A stretch of DNA of 64,000 bases from Lantana camara (Eukaryota > Streptophyta > Magnoliopsida > Lamiales > Verbenaceae), in the NCBI GenBank assembly GCA_037501455.1, contig CM074857.1:124235501-124299500 (forward strand), written 5' to 3'. Below the pieces are notes generated by a model. It saw only the letters and a list, made by a program, of their open reading frames with translations, was not told the origin of the DNA and did no database searches. The translations under genes and the position numbers were made by a program. The stretch's first letter is position 1. Every line of letters begins with the position of its first letter. Below are positions 23,459 through 34,216 of this stretch, one piece after another.

Positions 23459-25294
23459 CAGTTTATTCCCCTTTCCAAACATATTAAAGCAGAATATTTA
23501 AGGATCATAACTTATATATTTTCAAATTACATGCTTGGTTTGATATTTTTCTTCACAGTAATCGATACTTGTTTCATTCAAAATCATTTAAACTCGACCT
23601 TATCACAATCGAATTAGATATTTTCTTGGCCGTAAACTATACCTATTTCATACAGAAACACTCAAACTCGACCTTATAAGAACCAAATTTGATATTTTTC
23701 TTGGCCGTAAATCGTACTTGTTTCATTCAGAAGCACTCGAACTTGAGACCTCTGATCGGATTTAAAATTCCAACGGCAAAATTTGAGAGTTTGGATTCAC
23801 ATCCTTGAGTTTTCACTTTAGATCGGGAATGAATGTTGTGCTTGAAAATAATGAAGTTGTTTTGCTAATTATGTGCAAGTATTACATGTGAAGCCACATG
23901 ACTGAGATGGTTGATTGATAGGGAGATGAGAACTATACATTGATGGGATCTCTCTTCAAAAATATCCAAACCTTTGTCCCTTGCATTTCCTACTAGAACT
24001 TCCCAAATCATCTTCTTTAAGTTTTTAATCCTAGAATTTACTATTTTTTCAGGAAAAATAACAATTTACTTAAAACTTTACAATGACCAAATCTCATGGA
24101 TAATTTCTTGTGCTTTTTTAAAAAAAAAATTTCCTCTACAATTATTGTCGAACTCAATCCAAGAATCATACGGGCATGGGTCACCGGTTACTGGGACAGA
24201 GCCAAGATTTGTGTTGACAGGAGCCGAACAGAAGGGAATTAGTTTTGAGGGGCGACGAAGGCAACTCCCGTGGCTGTTAGCCATACTAAGGCCCGTATTT
24301 TACACTAACCAGCATACCGAATATATTGTTACATAGTCGAGTCACATCATAAACCAACACACCATGTATGGACTTCGATGATTGCCTAAATTATGCGTAT
24401 GCAATGTTTCATCATCAACCCTGGAACAAAAAATTAAAGCTGAAGATAAATGTACCTGCGCAGGGCAGGAGAGGAAGGAGGGGGTAGGGGGGAGACATTT
24501 GGCATCTAAATGTCAGCATTTTACTTTATGATATATCATCGTATTGCTGTCGAAAAATTATTTTAGAAACTCGAATCTAGCCCGTACTTCATGTGGGGTG
24601 GGAGTGCGTGGGGGGCGTCCCAGATCATGTGTTTCTCAGAAGTCTGAAGTAAAAAAGATTCAAGAAAGATGAAGAACTGAAAGCAATGTGCAACACATGT
24701 AAATGAATGGTCCCCTGGAAGTGACCATGCAGGGAAGCAAGAAAACAAAGTTTGATAATGTTTCTGAAACACATTTTGTATTTTGTGTTCACAACAAACC
24801 TGCTCTTCAATCTCTACCCAAATTTCCCTACACATGCCAGGTTTTTATCTCCCATTGCTAACTTCTATAGCAAATACACTTTTCCAGCACATCTTCTTTT
24901 GGCCGTTAGGACAGCTAATAATAGAATAATACCGACAAAATTATCCCAACAAAACAAAAAAGAGCACAGTGCAATGATATCAAGCATCAAATGGTTTCAT
25001 ATAGATGTACAGTTCAAAAAATGAAGCCGTGAATGTGGGGTGGGGTGAAGGGGTCATATTCAAGCAAAGAAAGAAGTGTTCTGAAGGTGTAAGCAATCTA
25101 TATCAATGACTATATAGTGTACACATGTGACTAACAATACGGAAACCTCACTGGAAAGATTCAAGATATCTATAGTCTAATCCAGGATTCTACTGCAGAG
25201 AAGAAACACGAACCACAAATATTGACAGTTGAATTAATTTGAAAATATCACAATCTGAAACCGAATAGTCGACAAACTAATGTGATATGATCAT
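22821..25294. other. Intergenic stretch downstream of the RING ligase gene
   Basis: No gene is supported. It contains the AAT microsatellite at 23409-23457. Three partly similar tracts lie around 23550-23750 (GTAATCGATACTTGTTTCATTC and variants spaced about 75 bp apart). A GC-balanced block at about 24160-24300 resembles an unclassified dispersed repeat. The last few hundred bases are probably the 3' untranslated region of the ligase gene. Confidence 0.4.
23409..23457 (+). repeat. (AAT)n microsatellite, about 16 units
   Basis: This is an uninterrupted ATA/AAT trinucleotide run in intergenic sequence, likely polymorphic in length. Confidence 0.95.
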
Positions 25295-28200
25295 TTATGA
25301 AGGAATTACCGAGAGAGGATACTGATCCATACTTTCAACTTTGATCTCCAAGAGTGATTCGATAATTTCTCTGCAGATTGGGCATTTGTTTGATTGAAGC
25401 CTCAGTGCCTTTGCACAGGTGCTGCACATACACTGGAAAACACGGTATGTTGTATTAAAATAAGGACTCATAATTAATAAGGGTACTGAAAAGTAAACTT
25501 AAGCATTACAGTGTAAGAAAAGTAGAGGGAAATGGATTCTTTCTTAATATGGAATTTTCCGCAAAAATACATTTATAAGCTATAAAAAGGAAGATTACAT
25601 ATCACTTCTATAACCATGTTTATGAGTTATGTGTAATAACTAATAGTATTGATACAGCCACAAACATGTACTTTTCCATCGCGATTATGTGTACTCCTAT
25701 ATATTTCTATCAATACGTCCGATGCATTTCTTGCAAAATTCCTCTATTATTTTACAAATAGTTGTTCTATACAAAAATAGACATATTATATCTCTTTATC
25801 ATATTTACTTTCATATTGGCATAAACTAACATTTTTTATTCCCATATCCAAGTATTCCCAGCAGTAGCTCACTCACTCCCAAATAAAAGAAAATCGTCAG
25901 CAAACTATTTCGTGAAATCACAACGGAAACATTTCAAAAAGAATTCACAAAGTATATGTATTTCTATCAAGCAATGCTTTTAACATATTTCTTGCCTGTG
26001 CTTGAGCTCAAATTTATAGAGTCATCAAGCTTCTTTTATATTTTCAAAGTCTCATCTCAAACTATGCTCTGTTATCTAAATATATTTTTAAAAAAGTTGA
26101 AAAAACAAATAATTTATGATCTTTTCCTTACCATATGTCTGCAAGGAAGCACAGCAATATCCTTCGGTTCGGTCATGCAAATCACACACTCTTTCCCAGA
26201 TTTTCCTAATCCATAAATCTCCCGCAATTCATAGCAAACATCATCAGACCACAGTAACTGCCTGATTACTTTAGCAGTAAACTGCCCCTCAGGAATTTTT
26301 ACCACAACAACCTGAGTTATCTGCATCTGTGACAACGTGTGTGGCAAAAGATAGCTTCTATCATGAACCATGTACGGGGACGGACAGGTGTCAGCAGATA
26401 TTACAATTGGAAACATATCATGTCTGGATAAAGGGCTGGAAATAGTATCCAATGCAAAAAACCGTAAGTCGATGCCTGTTCCTGAGGGCTGTCTAAATTC
26501 TTGATGAAGTCCTTTTCTGAAAGGGACTTTTATGGGAACATAGGTGTCGGGAAATAATGGAGCAACTCTGCAGTTGGCTTCTTCCTTGGCAAAGTAACAA
26601 ATTGTGATGCTGTTGATTAGAAAGCAATGGAGATTAGAGAAGCCCAATTCAAAAACTGAAAAAATCGGTCACTTACATGAAATATGTGCCAAATTTATCA
26701 GAAGAGGGTAAAGAGCATCGAATGCGGACTGTATACATGAGAAAATGATTGTTGAGAATTGAGATGCATATAAATGCTCTTCAACTTCTTGTAGTCAATG
26801 GAGGATAAAACAGGGTAGACAAATGCAAGAAATAGTATCAGACAAGCTCTAAAATGCAATAAAATTTTTGGAAATTGACGCCTAACCCCAGCACAAGGTT
26901 GAGATTCCACCATTACAAGCTCTAGTATCGAGTTTGATCGAGTTTGTGTGAGATCTAATTCATATTCACAGATAGTTTCTTACTAAGAAATTGTAAAGTT
27001 GTTAACTTTAAATCCTATTATTTTACCACCCCCCACAAACAAACAAAAAAAGAAAGGAAGTTCAGAGTTCAGACAGACAGCGATGGAAGACAGTAACAAA
27101 CAAAAAAAGAAAGGAAGTTCAGAGTTCAGACAGACAGCGATGGAAGACAGTTAAGGGGCACAATCATTACAACTAACTCAGAAACCATGATCTCCAGTTT
27201 AAAAGGATTCAATTTGAATATTCAAGAAACAAAGCTACATCCTTTCATTCAAAAAAAAGGGGGCAGTCGCGAATAACTCCCATCAGTTTGGAATATTTTT
27301 ACTTAACTCCCCATAAATTTATACTACATTATAGGATATAAATACTGCATTAGAACGTTTTTGTACTACATTATGTGAAAATCAAACAACATATTTTGAG
27401 AGTTAGAATATATTTATAACACTTTTTAATACAACATATTAATAAATTTATACTACGTAATAGGATATAAATACTGCATTATCTCATATTTGTACTACAT
27501 TATGTGAAATTTATACGTGGGGATTAAGTAAAAATATGATGCCCAATGAGGGATTTATCCCACATTACCCCTCAAAAAATGTCATGTCAAAAGCGATATA
27601 GTCAATGATTGTAGATGATAATTAAGGTAAACAAGAAAACATCACTGCTGGAATCATAAAACAACAAAAAGAAGGAAATAAACAAGCAAACGAGAAATAA
27701 GAAAAAAATAAAGCACAATTCATGTGCTCGACTAAGGTATCAAGTTCACAAGCATGAACTTTTAATAGGAACGTAAACGAGTAAGCCATGAATGGCACTG
27801 ATTTACAGCCGATTGCACGAGTAGAAATGTAATAACTTTAGATCAATTTATGAAATAAAACAAAACCTTGATCACACCTACTCTTCCAAGTATTCTCAAA
27901 TACGAAGTTTCAACATATACAGCAGTACAATAGCAAAGATGGGTTGCTTCGGACACCATTGCCAATCAGACCACTATTCACAATGCCACATGTTGCTCGA
28001 AAGGTCTCTCAGCAAAGTATAACAAGCATAGTAGATACATTTACGGCTCCTTTTCTTCTAATATTTTTCCGGTAATAAAAGTGAATCCTAAGAAAGGTTT
28101 CTTTAAGGCCTCTACCAATCATATCTACCAAGAGGCAGTTGTCCATCTAAACCGACCATATTCAAACAGCATAATTTCAGTTTTCTTGATTACCAAATGT

Positions 28201-28863
28201 GAAATTTCCCAGAAAACATTGTCAAATTGCCTCAAAATCTGTTGAACACAATTCAATCTACAGTGTAAGCGATCGAACAGTTTGTACCAACATCAAGTAA
28301 ACTAATTAGCAACCATCAAAAACAACTACAGCCCAAGTAAATTACAACACATACGAGCCCATCAAAGTAAACCAAACAGCCCTAATCAACAATCACACAA
28401 ACCACGCATACCGCACCCAAAATTCTCACCTTCCATCAACCAAAGCATCAAAGACAAAGGAAACCAAGTAATGATCCGGGTTCATCTCATCCCTCTCAAG
28501 CCTCAACGAATCCTTATGCACATTGACATCACTGTTCACAACTCTCGCCCGCTTCTGCTCCCCACAGGGCGACCCCGCCACCACCCGCGGCGCCGGCATC
28601 GCCTGCTGCAGCTCAAATTGGCCAAAATAAGGCTGACCCACAAGAGGGTTGGCGTGATTACACACAGTGTAGGCACTGGAAGTGTAGTAGGGGTAATACA
28701 CAGAGGAAGAAGACGAAGACGAAGACGAAGAAGAAGAAGAGTGCGCAGCGTAAGGAGAAGGGTGCATAGTGTAAGAGGGGTAGTAGTCGAGGGGGTGGAG
28801 GGGAGCGGGGTAGGGGTGGGTGGGGGTTCTTCTTCTGGTGGTGGTGCTGAAAGAAACCCCCAT
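25295..28863 (-). CDS. RING-type E3 ubiquitin ligase of the LOG2/LUL family (LUL3/LUL4-like)
   Basis: Exons 28430-28863, 26132-26609 and 25295-25432 join in phase to 349 residues; intron 1 is 1.8 kb. The N-terminus MGVSFS fits the N-myristoylation rule (Gly2, Ser6), as in LOG2. A Pro/Tyr/Ser-rich tail with a Ser run follows. From about residue 112 the LUL-specific DAR2 region begins (VNVHKDSLRLE, SFVFDALVDG, QPSGTGID). The RING finger at the end is complete: CVIC (286-289), CRH (301-303), C307, STC310, CPIC (321-324). The family adds ubiquitin to membrane-linked targets; LOG2 acts with the amino-acid-export regulator GDU1. Partners of this copy are unknown. A TATA box lies at 29031-29040. Confidence 0.94.
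27038..27151 (+). repeat. Perfect 57-bp tandem duplication in intron 1 of the RING ligase gene
   Basis: Two identical adjacent copies (27038-27094 and 27095-27151) begin AACAAACAAAAAAAG and end GATGGAAGACAGT. Perfect identity implies a very recent duplication or an assembly artefact. Confidence 0.9.
27259..27572. mobile_element. TIR MITE in intron 1 of the RING ligase gene
   Basis: The left end starts GGGGGCAGTCGCGAATAACT and the right end, inverted, starts AGGGGTAATGTGGGATAA. Both continue to the shared CATATTTTTACTTAA/GGAATATTTTTACTTAA and CCCC, giving imperfect inverted repeats of about 50 bp. The interior has TACTACATTATGTGAAA repeated. A second family member lies at 51492-51724. The candidate target duplication is A-rich and weak. 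Confidence 0.65.
28705..28742 (-). repeat. Coding serine-run trinucleotide repeat
   Basis: GAA/GAC-type triplets on the plus strand encode a run of about 14 serines near residue 45 of the RING ligase. Such tracts commonly vary in length between alleles. Confidence 0.85.
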
Positions 28864-29030
28864 TGTTGGTGTTGTTGAGGTGTGTGGGAATTGGGGAAAG
28901 GAGAAGAAGGTGGAAATGGAATTGGTTCAGAAACAAATGCAAGTCCAATTTCATGTTTTTCTTTCATTCTTTCTTGGAGAAAAATTATCCCTTTTTCTTT
29001 TGGGGACTGAATTTATGAGATTACATTACA

Positions 29031-29040
29031 TTTATATATA
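29031..29040 (-). promoter_or_regulatory. TATA box of the RING ligase gene
   Basis: The minus strand reads TATATATAAA about 170 bp upstream of the start codon. This gives a predicted leader of about 140 bases, a normal arrangement for a plant promoter. Confidence 0.6.
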
Positions 29041-29090
29041 AAGAATCTTATTTATGTAATTACAGGTGTCATCTGCACACACTCCACATT

Positions 29091-29325
29091 CCTCATTTAG
29101 GTCTTCTTTGGTTTCCGTTTTTCTTTCGGGTCCTTCGGAAAGTTATCATGTACGGATATTTTGAAAAATATTATTTTGTCATATTGTGTTGTCCCAGATA
29201 TTTATACACATCCCTCGTTTAGGTCTTTTTTGGTTTCTGTTTATCGTTCCGGTCGTCGGAAAAGTTATGGTGCACGAATATTTTGAAAAATATTATTTTG
29301 TCATATTGTGTTGTACCGTATATTT
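29091..29325 (+). repeat. Tandem duplication of about 121 bp just upstream of the RING ligase promoter
   Basis: Two copies start at about 29091 and 29212. Both contain TTTAGGTCTT, GGAAA(A)GTTAT, a GTACGGATATTTTGAAAAAT or GCACGAATATTTTGAAAAAT block and TTTTGTCATATTGTGTTGT. Part of each copy derives from the ATGCACGGATAC MITE family. The repeat ends about 50 bp from the TATA box. Confidence 0.75.
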
Positions 29326-31094
29326 ATATTATATATTGTATCCGATGTTTCTCACATAAAAAAATCTTTAAAGAAAAATTTATATCCTTGTTTCCGTATT
29401 ACGTCGTATTGTATCTATATCGTTGTATCTATATCTATACATCATAATCGAAAATACATCTCGAACTTTGAGACAACTTACCAACTCTAGTAGATTAACA
29501 TTCCTAAAAATATTTTTATGTTTAATTATATCGTATCTGATATTTGTGTTGAATATCATGTCGAACACTCGTATCCAATATCGTGTTGGATATTTCTTAC
29601 AAGAAAATTTTCGGAAAAAAATCGTATTGTCGTATCCGTATTATATTGTGTTTATTTTATCATGTTTGTATCTACGTATAATAATGATTTATCAGTGTAA
29701 TACAATTTATCTAGTTCTTTTTTTTTTATTATTATTTTTTATTAGTGTTGTCTGATAAATATTTCGACAGTCCAAACAGATGACCAATATAAAATAGTTT
29801 ATGTAGTTCTTTGCATTAGAATGAGCATTGTATTTTAAAATTAGTTTTGAGCAACTTGATGAGGTGGATTAAGATAATTTGATTACGATTTTACATTATT
29901 TGATGATGGTAATGCAAGAAAATTAGCATTATTATTATGTTAGTCCAATACTAGAATTGGATTCTAAGTTTGAGTAATATATTACAGTGATCCAAACGAT
30001 CCAAAAATCTGATTACTGGTCTTGAATTTTATTATTAATAATAATGGTAATGGGTCATTATTCCCCTTTTTGAAGGTTATAAAATTTTCAATTACTAATT
30101 AGGTTAATCATATTCTTGTTAATCGCATTAAAAAAAAAAAAAAGAGCAACTCTAATGTAGATTATGGTCAGTCAAACACGTTTTATAAATTATAATTGTT
30201 AAGTAATCGACATGAATTTTAGTAAGAGTGATCAACCAAATAATAAATATAATATATTTTACACATAGTTAGTTTCGCCAAATAGTCTTCATTAGAAATT
30301 TTCATATGGCTTTTCTTTTGGATGGAATGTTGAAACAAAATTTTTGTTTCACTTTTGTCACATTTATTTAATTTTTAAAGAGACTGACCAAATGATTAAT
30401 GGATTCTAATAGCAATTATTTTAGAGTTATAACTCATGAATAATTAAAATAATTAAATCAAGAATTTAGGATAGAGCATTGTACACAAGGTTCGTGCAAC
30501 ATCCTTTTTTGTACACACTTATTTACTCCCTCTTTTTTTATAGCTAGACTAGATTAGGTCGTCTGAAATTATATATAGTTAGGTCAATTTTGAAAATTAT
30601 TGCATGTTAATTATATGGAAACCAACACCGATATAATAATATAGACCGTATACAATGTGTATATGACAATATAATTTTTTTTGTCACGTAATAAGTGTCA
30701 GACGTAATATTTTAATTTAAATATCTGACAAATATGACACGAAAAGATGAAGTATCCGTAAATCTAAACATGATACTAATATTATTTTTGTTTTTTTAAT
30801 TTTTCTCTTTAAGTTATGGCGAAAAGCCATTGATTCTTCTTCATTAGTTGTAATGCACCGAAGTATTAATTAATTTTGGTTTGGCCACAAAATTAAAGTA
30901 GAAAATAGTGGTCGTTGGGAAGCATGATGTTGTAAAAGAAGCAAGCAAAGCAATAATCCATAAAAAGCCGTGTTTAATTTAATTAATTTCTTATCCATAA
31001 CGGAAGAGATTATGATGGTCTATTTTTATTTATTGGTAATATTAATTTAATCTAATGTTATTTATTTATTATATCATAAGTACATAAGTACCGT
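29326..31094. other. AT-rich intergenic stretch with decayed MITE interior sequence
   Basis: The part 29326-29700 contains GTATCGT-type words like those inside the ATGCACGG MITE family, without clean ends. No gene or RNA gene is supported in the rest. Confidence 0.4.
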
Positions 31095-31162
31095 GTACCT
31101 TACCATTGAATAAAACAGTACTTAATAGGTACCTTACCATTGAATAAAACAGTACTTAATAG
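31095..31162 (+). repeat. Perfect 34-bp tandem duplication
   Basis: Two adjacent copies begin GTACCTTACCATTGAA and end CAGTACTTAATAG. The repeat is intergenic. Confidence 0.9.
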
Positions 31163-31311
31163 GCATGAATTTACTACGAATTTATGTGAACGAATTCATG
31201 AGAAAAATATGATTAACAATGAATTATCACGTAAAAAACGGGGAAAAAATGGAAAAATATGACAAATTACGTAAAAATTGTCGCCGATTATATGTATTTC
31301 GTAATTAAACC

Positions 31312-31870
31312 TAGCAATGTCAATGGATCAGATTTTAATTCGAATTCGGTCCAAATTTGATTCGAATTTTAGTATATCCGTTCGATAAAAATGTCTGATG
31401 GATTATATCCGATTATAAATATTCATTATCCGAAATAAATAGATCGAATATGAAATTAAGGAATCTGAATCTAATTTTATATATAATATTTAATTAAATA
31501 AATTACTTACTAGTACATAATATTAAGAAAATTAATTAAAATTAAAATTTTCACATATTTATCGTTTTAAACAATAATAAAGTTTGAATTGTTTACTCTA
31601 AAATGATATATTTTCTTTTATTAATAAGCTTAGATTAATCTATTTTGAATAAATATAAACAAAATCATAAAACAATCCATTAAATAGCAATTATTTATTA
31701 GATATTATGTAATTACATTTATTTTTTTACATTAAATTTGTTATTTTAAAAATTAGATTATATTGTTAATAGGATCTTTTATAGGATTGGAATCCGGTTA
31801 TTGGGTTTTCTTATCGGATTGGAGTCCGGAATCTCCTAATTCGGTCGAATCCGACCCGTTGGCAGCCCTA
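31312..31870. mobile_element. hAT-type MITE (559 bp)
   Basis: The left end TAGCAATGTCAATGGATC and the inverted right end TAGGGCTGCCAACGGGTC form imperfect terminal repeats. The flanks ATTAAACC (31304-31311) and ATTAATCC (31871-31878) are a 7-of-8 target-site duplication. Subterminal ATCGGATTGG/TCCGATT words are repeated. No transposase frame is present. Confidence 0.75.
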
Positions 31871-32033
31871 ATTAATCCTTGTGTTATGTCCGTAAATTAT
31901 GTTACTACAATTTCATCGATGACAAATTAAAATAATGTGTAAGTAATCACTATTTAGATTTAAAAATAGTCGAGGAACAAGTAACAATCTTCTTTAAAAA
32001 AATACAATTAAATTCTGAAATGTGTGCTAAAAT

Positions 32034-32713
32034 TAGGGGTGTAAACGGATAATAAATGGAGCGGATGCGCAGTATCCGAATCCGAATCCGAATCCGTTTA
32101 ACATATCCGTATCCGAATTCGATGGATATTATCTGAATATCGGATTATCCGTATCCGTGAGGATATCCGATTAGTGAGTTATCCGATATCCGAATTCGAA
32201 TCCGTTTATTTGTTTTACATATATTTTTTAATAAAAAATAATAGATTGAAATTTCATAACACAATTAAATATTAATATAACTAACTATAAATATATTAAA
32301 TCTATACACATTAACTCATAAGTATAATATATAATTTATAATTTATGTTTACAATAATTAATGGAGTTTATTATTACAAATAATATGATATACGTTTACT
32401 GTTTTTTTTTTTATTTATAATTCTCAAATAATTATATAATGTGTAAATTAATATATGTTTCATCAAGCTATAAAAAATATATAGATATATATTTTATCAG
32501 ATACAGATTACGGATATATCTAACGGATGTATAAACGGATCGGATGTTAAACGGATCGGATGTGTCATTACCATATCCTTATCCGTTTATAATTCGGATG
32601 TTTATAATCGGATACGGATAATATCCTCTTTGAACGGATACGGATAATATCCTCTTTAAACTAATTCGGATACGAACGGATATCGGATTTTCGGATATCC
32701 ATTTACATCCCTA
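32034..32713. mobile_element. hAT-type MITE (680 bp) with a perfect 8-bp target-site duplication
   Basis: It begins TAGGGGTGTAAACGGAT and its inverted right end reads TAGGGATGTAAATGGAT. It is flanked by GCTAAAAT at 32026-32033 and 32714-32721. The subterminal regions are dense in ATCCGAATCCG/CGGATACGGAT words, typical of hAT transposase-binding repeats. No coding frame is present. Confidence 0.92.
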
Positions 32714-32721
32714 GCTAAAAT

Positions 32722-33721
32722 ATGCATTCTACGGCACTTCATTGGTGGACTGATTTAATAAAAAAGTGATTGTTTGGATATGCCGGCAATTTTGGATGAT
32801 ATCTCAATTACCGTAGCAAAGCTCCGTAGAATTAAAGAGGATCTTTATAATGCTTGGGATAAAGAGACTCAAGAAATCATGATGGAAATAAATTATTATT
32901 TTTAAAATACATGCACACCTAAATAGGATTTGAACCTGGGATTTACTTTAAAAAATGAACCTATTAACCACTTTGATCAACCCTTATTGGCTCATGAAGG
33001 AAATAAATTTTAAAACGATGACAATCCTCTTAAATAGTCTTATTTGACTTAAATCTTTTTTTAGAAACTTGCTTACACTTTGAGAAATGAGAATGCGTGT
33101 GCAAATGCTCTGACACACAGATTCATGAGATGCAAGATATGACGTTATTTGACAAGCCTAACAGGAATGTTACGATCCTTTTAGTGCTTAAAAATGAATC
33201 AAAAATTGGAGTTTTTTATGTGTGATTTTGTGCAACCATAGGGAAATTGGAGACTGCACAACCCATTTCTTTACCTGGTCCAAGACCACCTTCTCCATTT
33301 CACAAGCAAAGTGATCCTTTGAAGCTCAACAAAAGCCCCACTAATATTCCACTTGTCTATTCATAATCGCTTTTGGCTCTTAGTTTAAGGAATCAGAACT
33401 TGGAAAGAAATTCTTGAAACATCCTTAATTATATGTACTGAATGTAGATTTCTTTTTAATATTAATGTCAAAAGCTGTCCTTTTTTTTTTTTTTTTTCCG
33501 AGTTTGGATGCCGCAAAGACTCGATATGAGCACAGTATTTGATCACAAATCACTGATATTCTCTCACAAACCATGCTAATTTGCTAACATAAATCCTTCC
33601 TTACAATTCATCCAATCACAAAATATACATGGAATTTTCCGTAAACAACACAGAAACAAACTAAAAGAAACACGACATACATAAACCAAAGGAAAGGGAA
33701 CGAAAACATGCAGCTAAATTC
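32722..33721. other. Intergenic stretch downstream of the 33.7 kb gene
   Basis: A tRNA-like sequence on the minus strand at about 32925-32995, with B-box-like GGTTCAAATCC, may be a SINE fragment without clear ends. The last about 200 bases probably include the 3' untranslated region of the minus-strand gene that follows. Confidence 0.35.
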
Positions 33722-34216
33722 TCAGCAGAAATCAGGCCTGGATTTCTTGCGAACCGAGATAGACCCCCTCTGATGATCCCTGTAAACCCTAATCTCAGAG
33801 CAATCCCTCAGGTCTTCAAGGCTAATGTACTGTTGCTTAACCATCCTGGAAAAGTCACAACCAGTGTCATGTATCCATACATAAGGGTGGCACGTTTCGT
33901 CATAGTAATAAAGCCAGTTCCTGATTCCACCACCACTTTTTCCAGGCATGTAAGCCCTGTAAATGTTCTTTCCCTTCAATCTTTTCGACGATCCAGGCTT
34001 CAATGTATGAACTTTCTTCAGGATTGATCCCACTCTCACTTGCAGCTCAATCGGCTTATCACTCAAATTCCAGATTCTTGTTCCAGGCCCCGATACCTGA
34101 GTATGATCCCGGCAACCGTTGAAGCATTTCGCAATGGAAATGAGGCTTAAACCCCTCATATTGGAATCTTCATGAATTCTTGAGAAAGCCCTTTGTTTTT
34201 GATGATATGAGTTCAT
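33722..34216 (-). CDS. Conserved plant protein of unknown function (164 aa)
   Basis: This is a single-exon frame starting at ATG 34216 and ending ...SRPDFC. I do not recognise a named domain. The protein is basic, with a central region of alternating strands (TRIWNLSDKPIELQV, VGSILKKVHTL), a Lys/Arg-rich turn (SSKRLKGKN), an aromatic block (NWLYYYDETCHPYVWIHDTG) and a C-terminal acidic-to-basic tail (DLRDCSEIRVYRD). It has no signal peptide or membrane segment. The ordered pattern, clean start, TATA-like CTATTTAA upstream at about 34238-34245 and same-strand genic neighbours argue that it is real. I believe similar proteins occur across angiosperms, but this is recollection only. Confidence 0.8.
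   Translation of the reverse strand: MNSYHQKQRAFSRIHEDSNMRGLSLISIAKCFNGCRDHTQVSGPGTRIWNLSDKPIELQVRVGSILKKVHTLKPGSSKRLKGKNIYRAYMPGKSGGGIRNWLYYYDETCHPYVWIHDTGCDFSRMVKQQYISLEDLRDCSEIRVYRDHQRGSISVRKKSRPDFC

Noticed and set aside
23254..23617. Frames with long Ile or Asn runs
   Set aside because: They are translations of the AAT microsatellite at 23409-23457.
23974..24336. 120-codon plus-strand frame with SYGHGSPVTGTEPRFV and EGRRRQLPW words
   Set aside because: It gives a feeling of a dispersed-repeat phrase, but I could not assign it to any family and the first half is AT-rich filler. It is not called as a gene.
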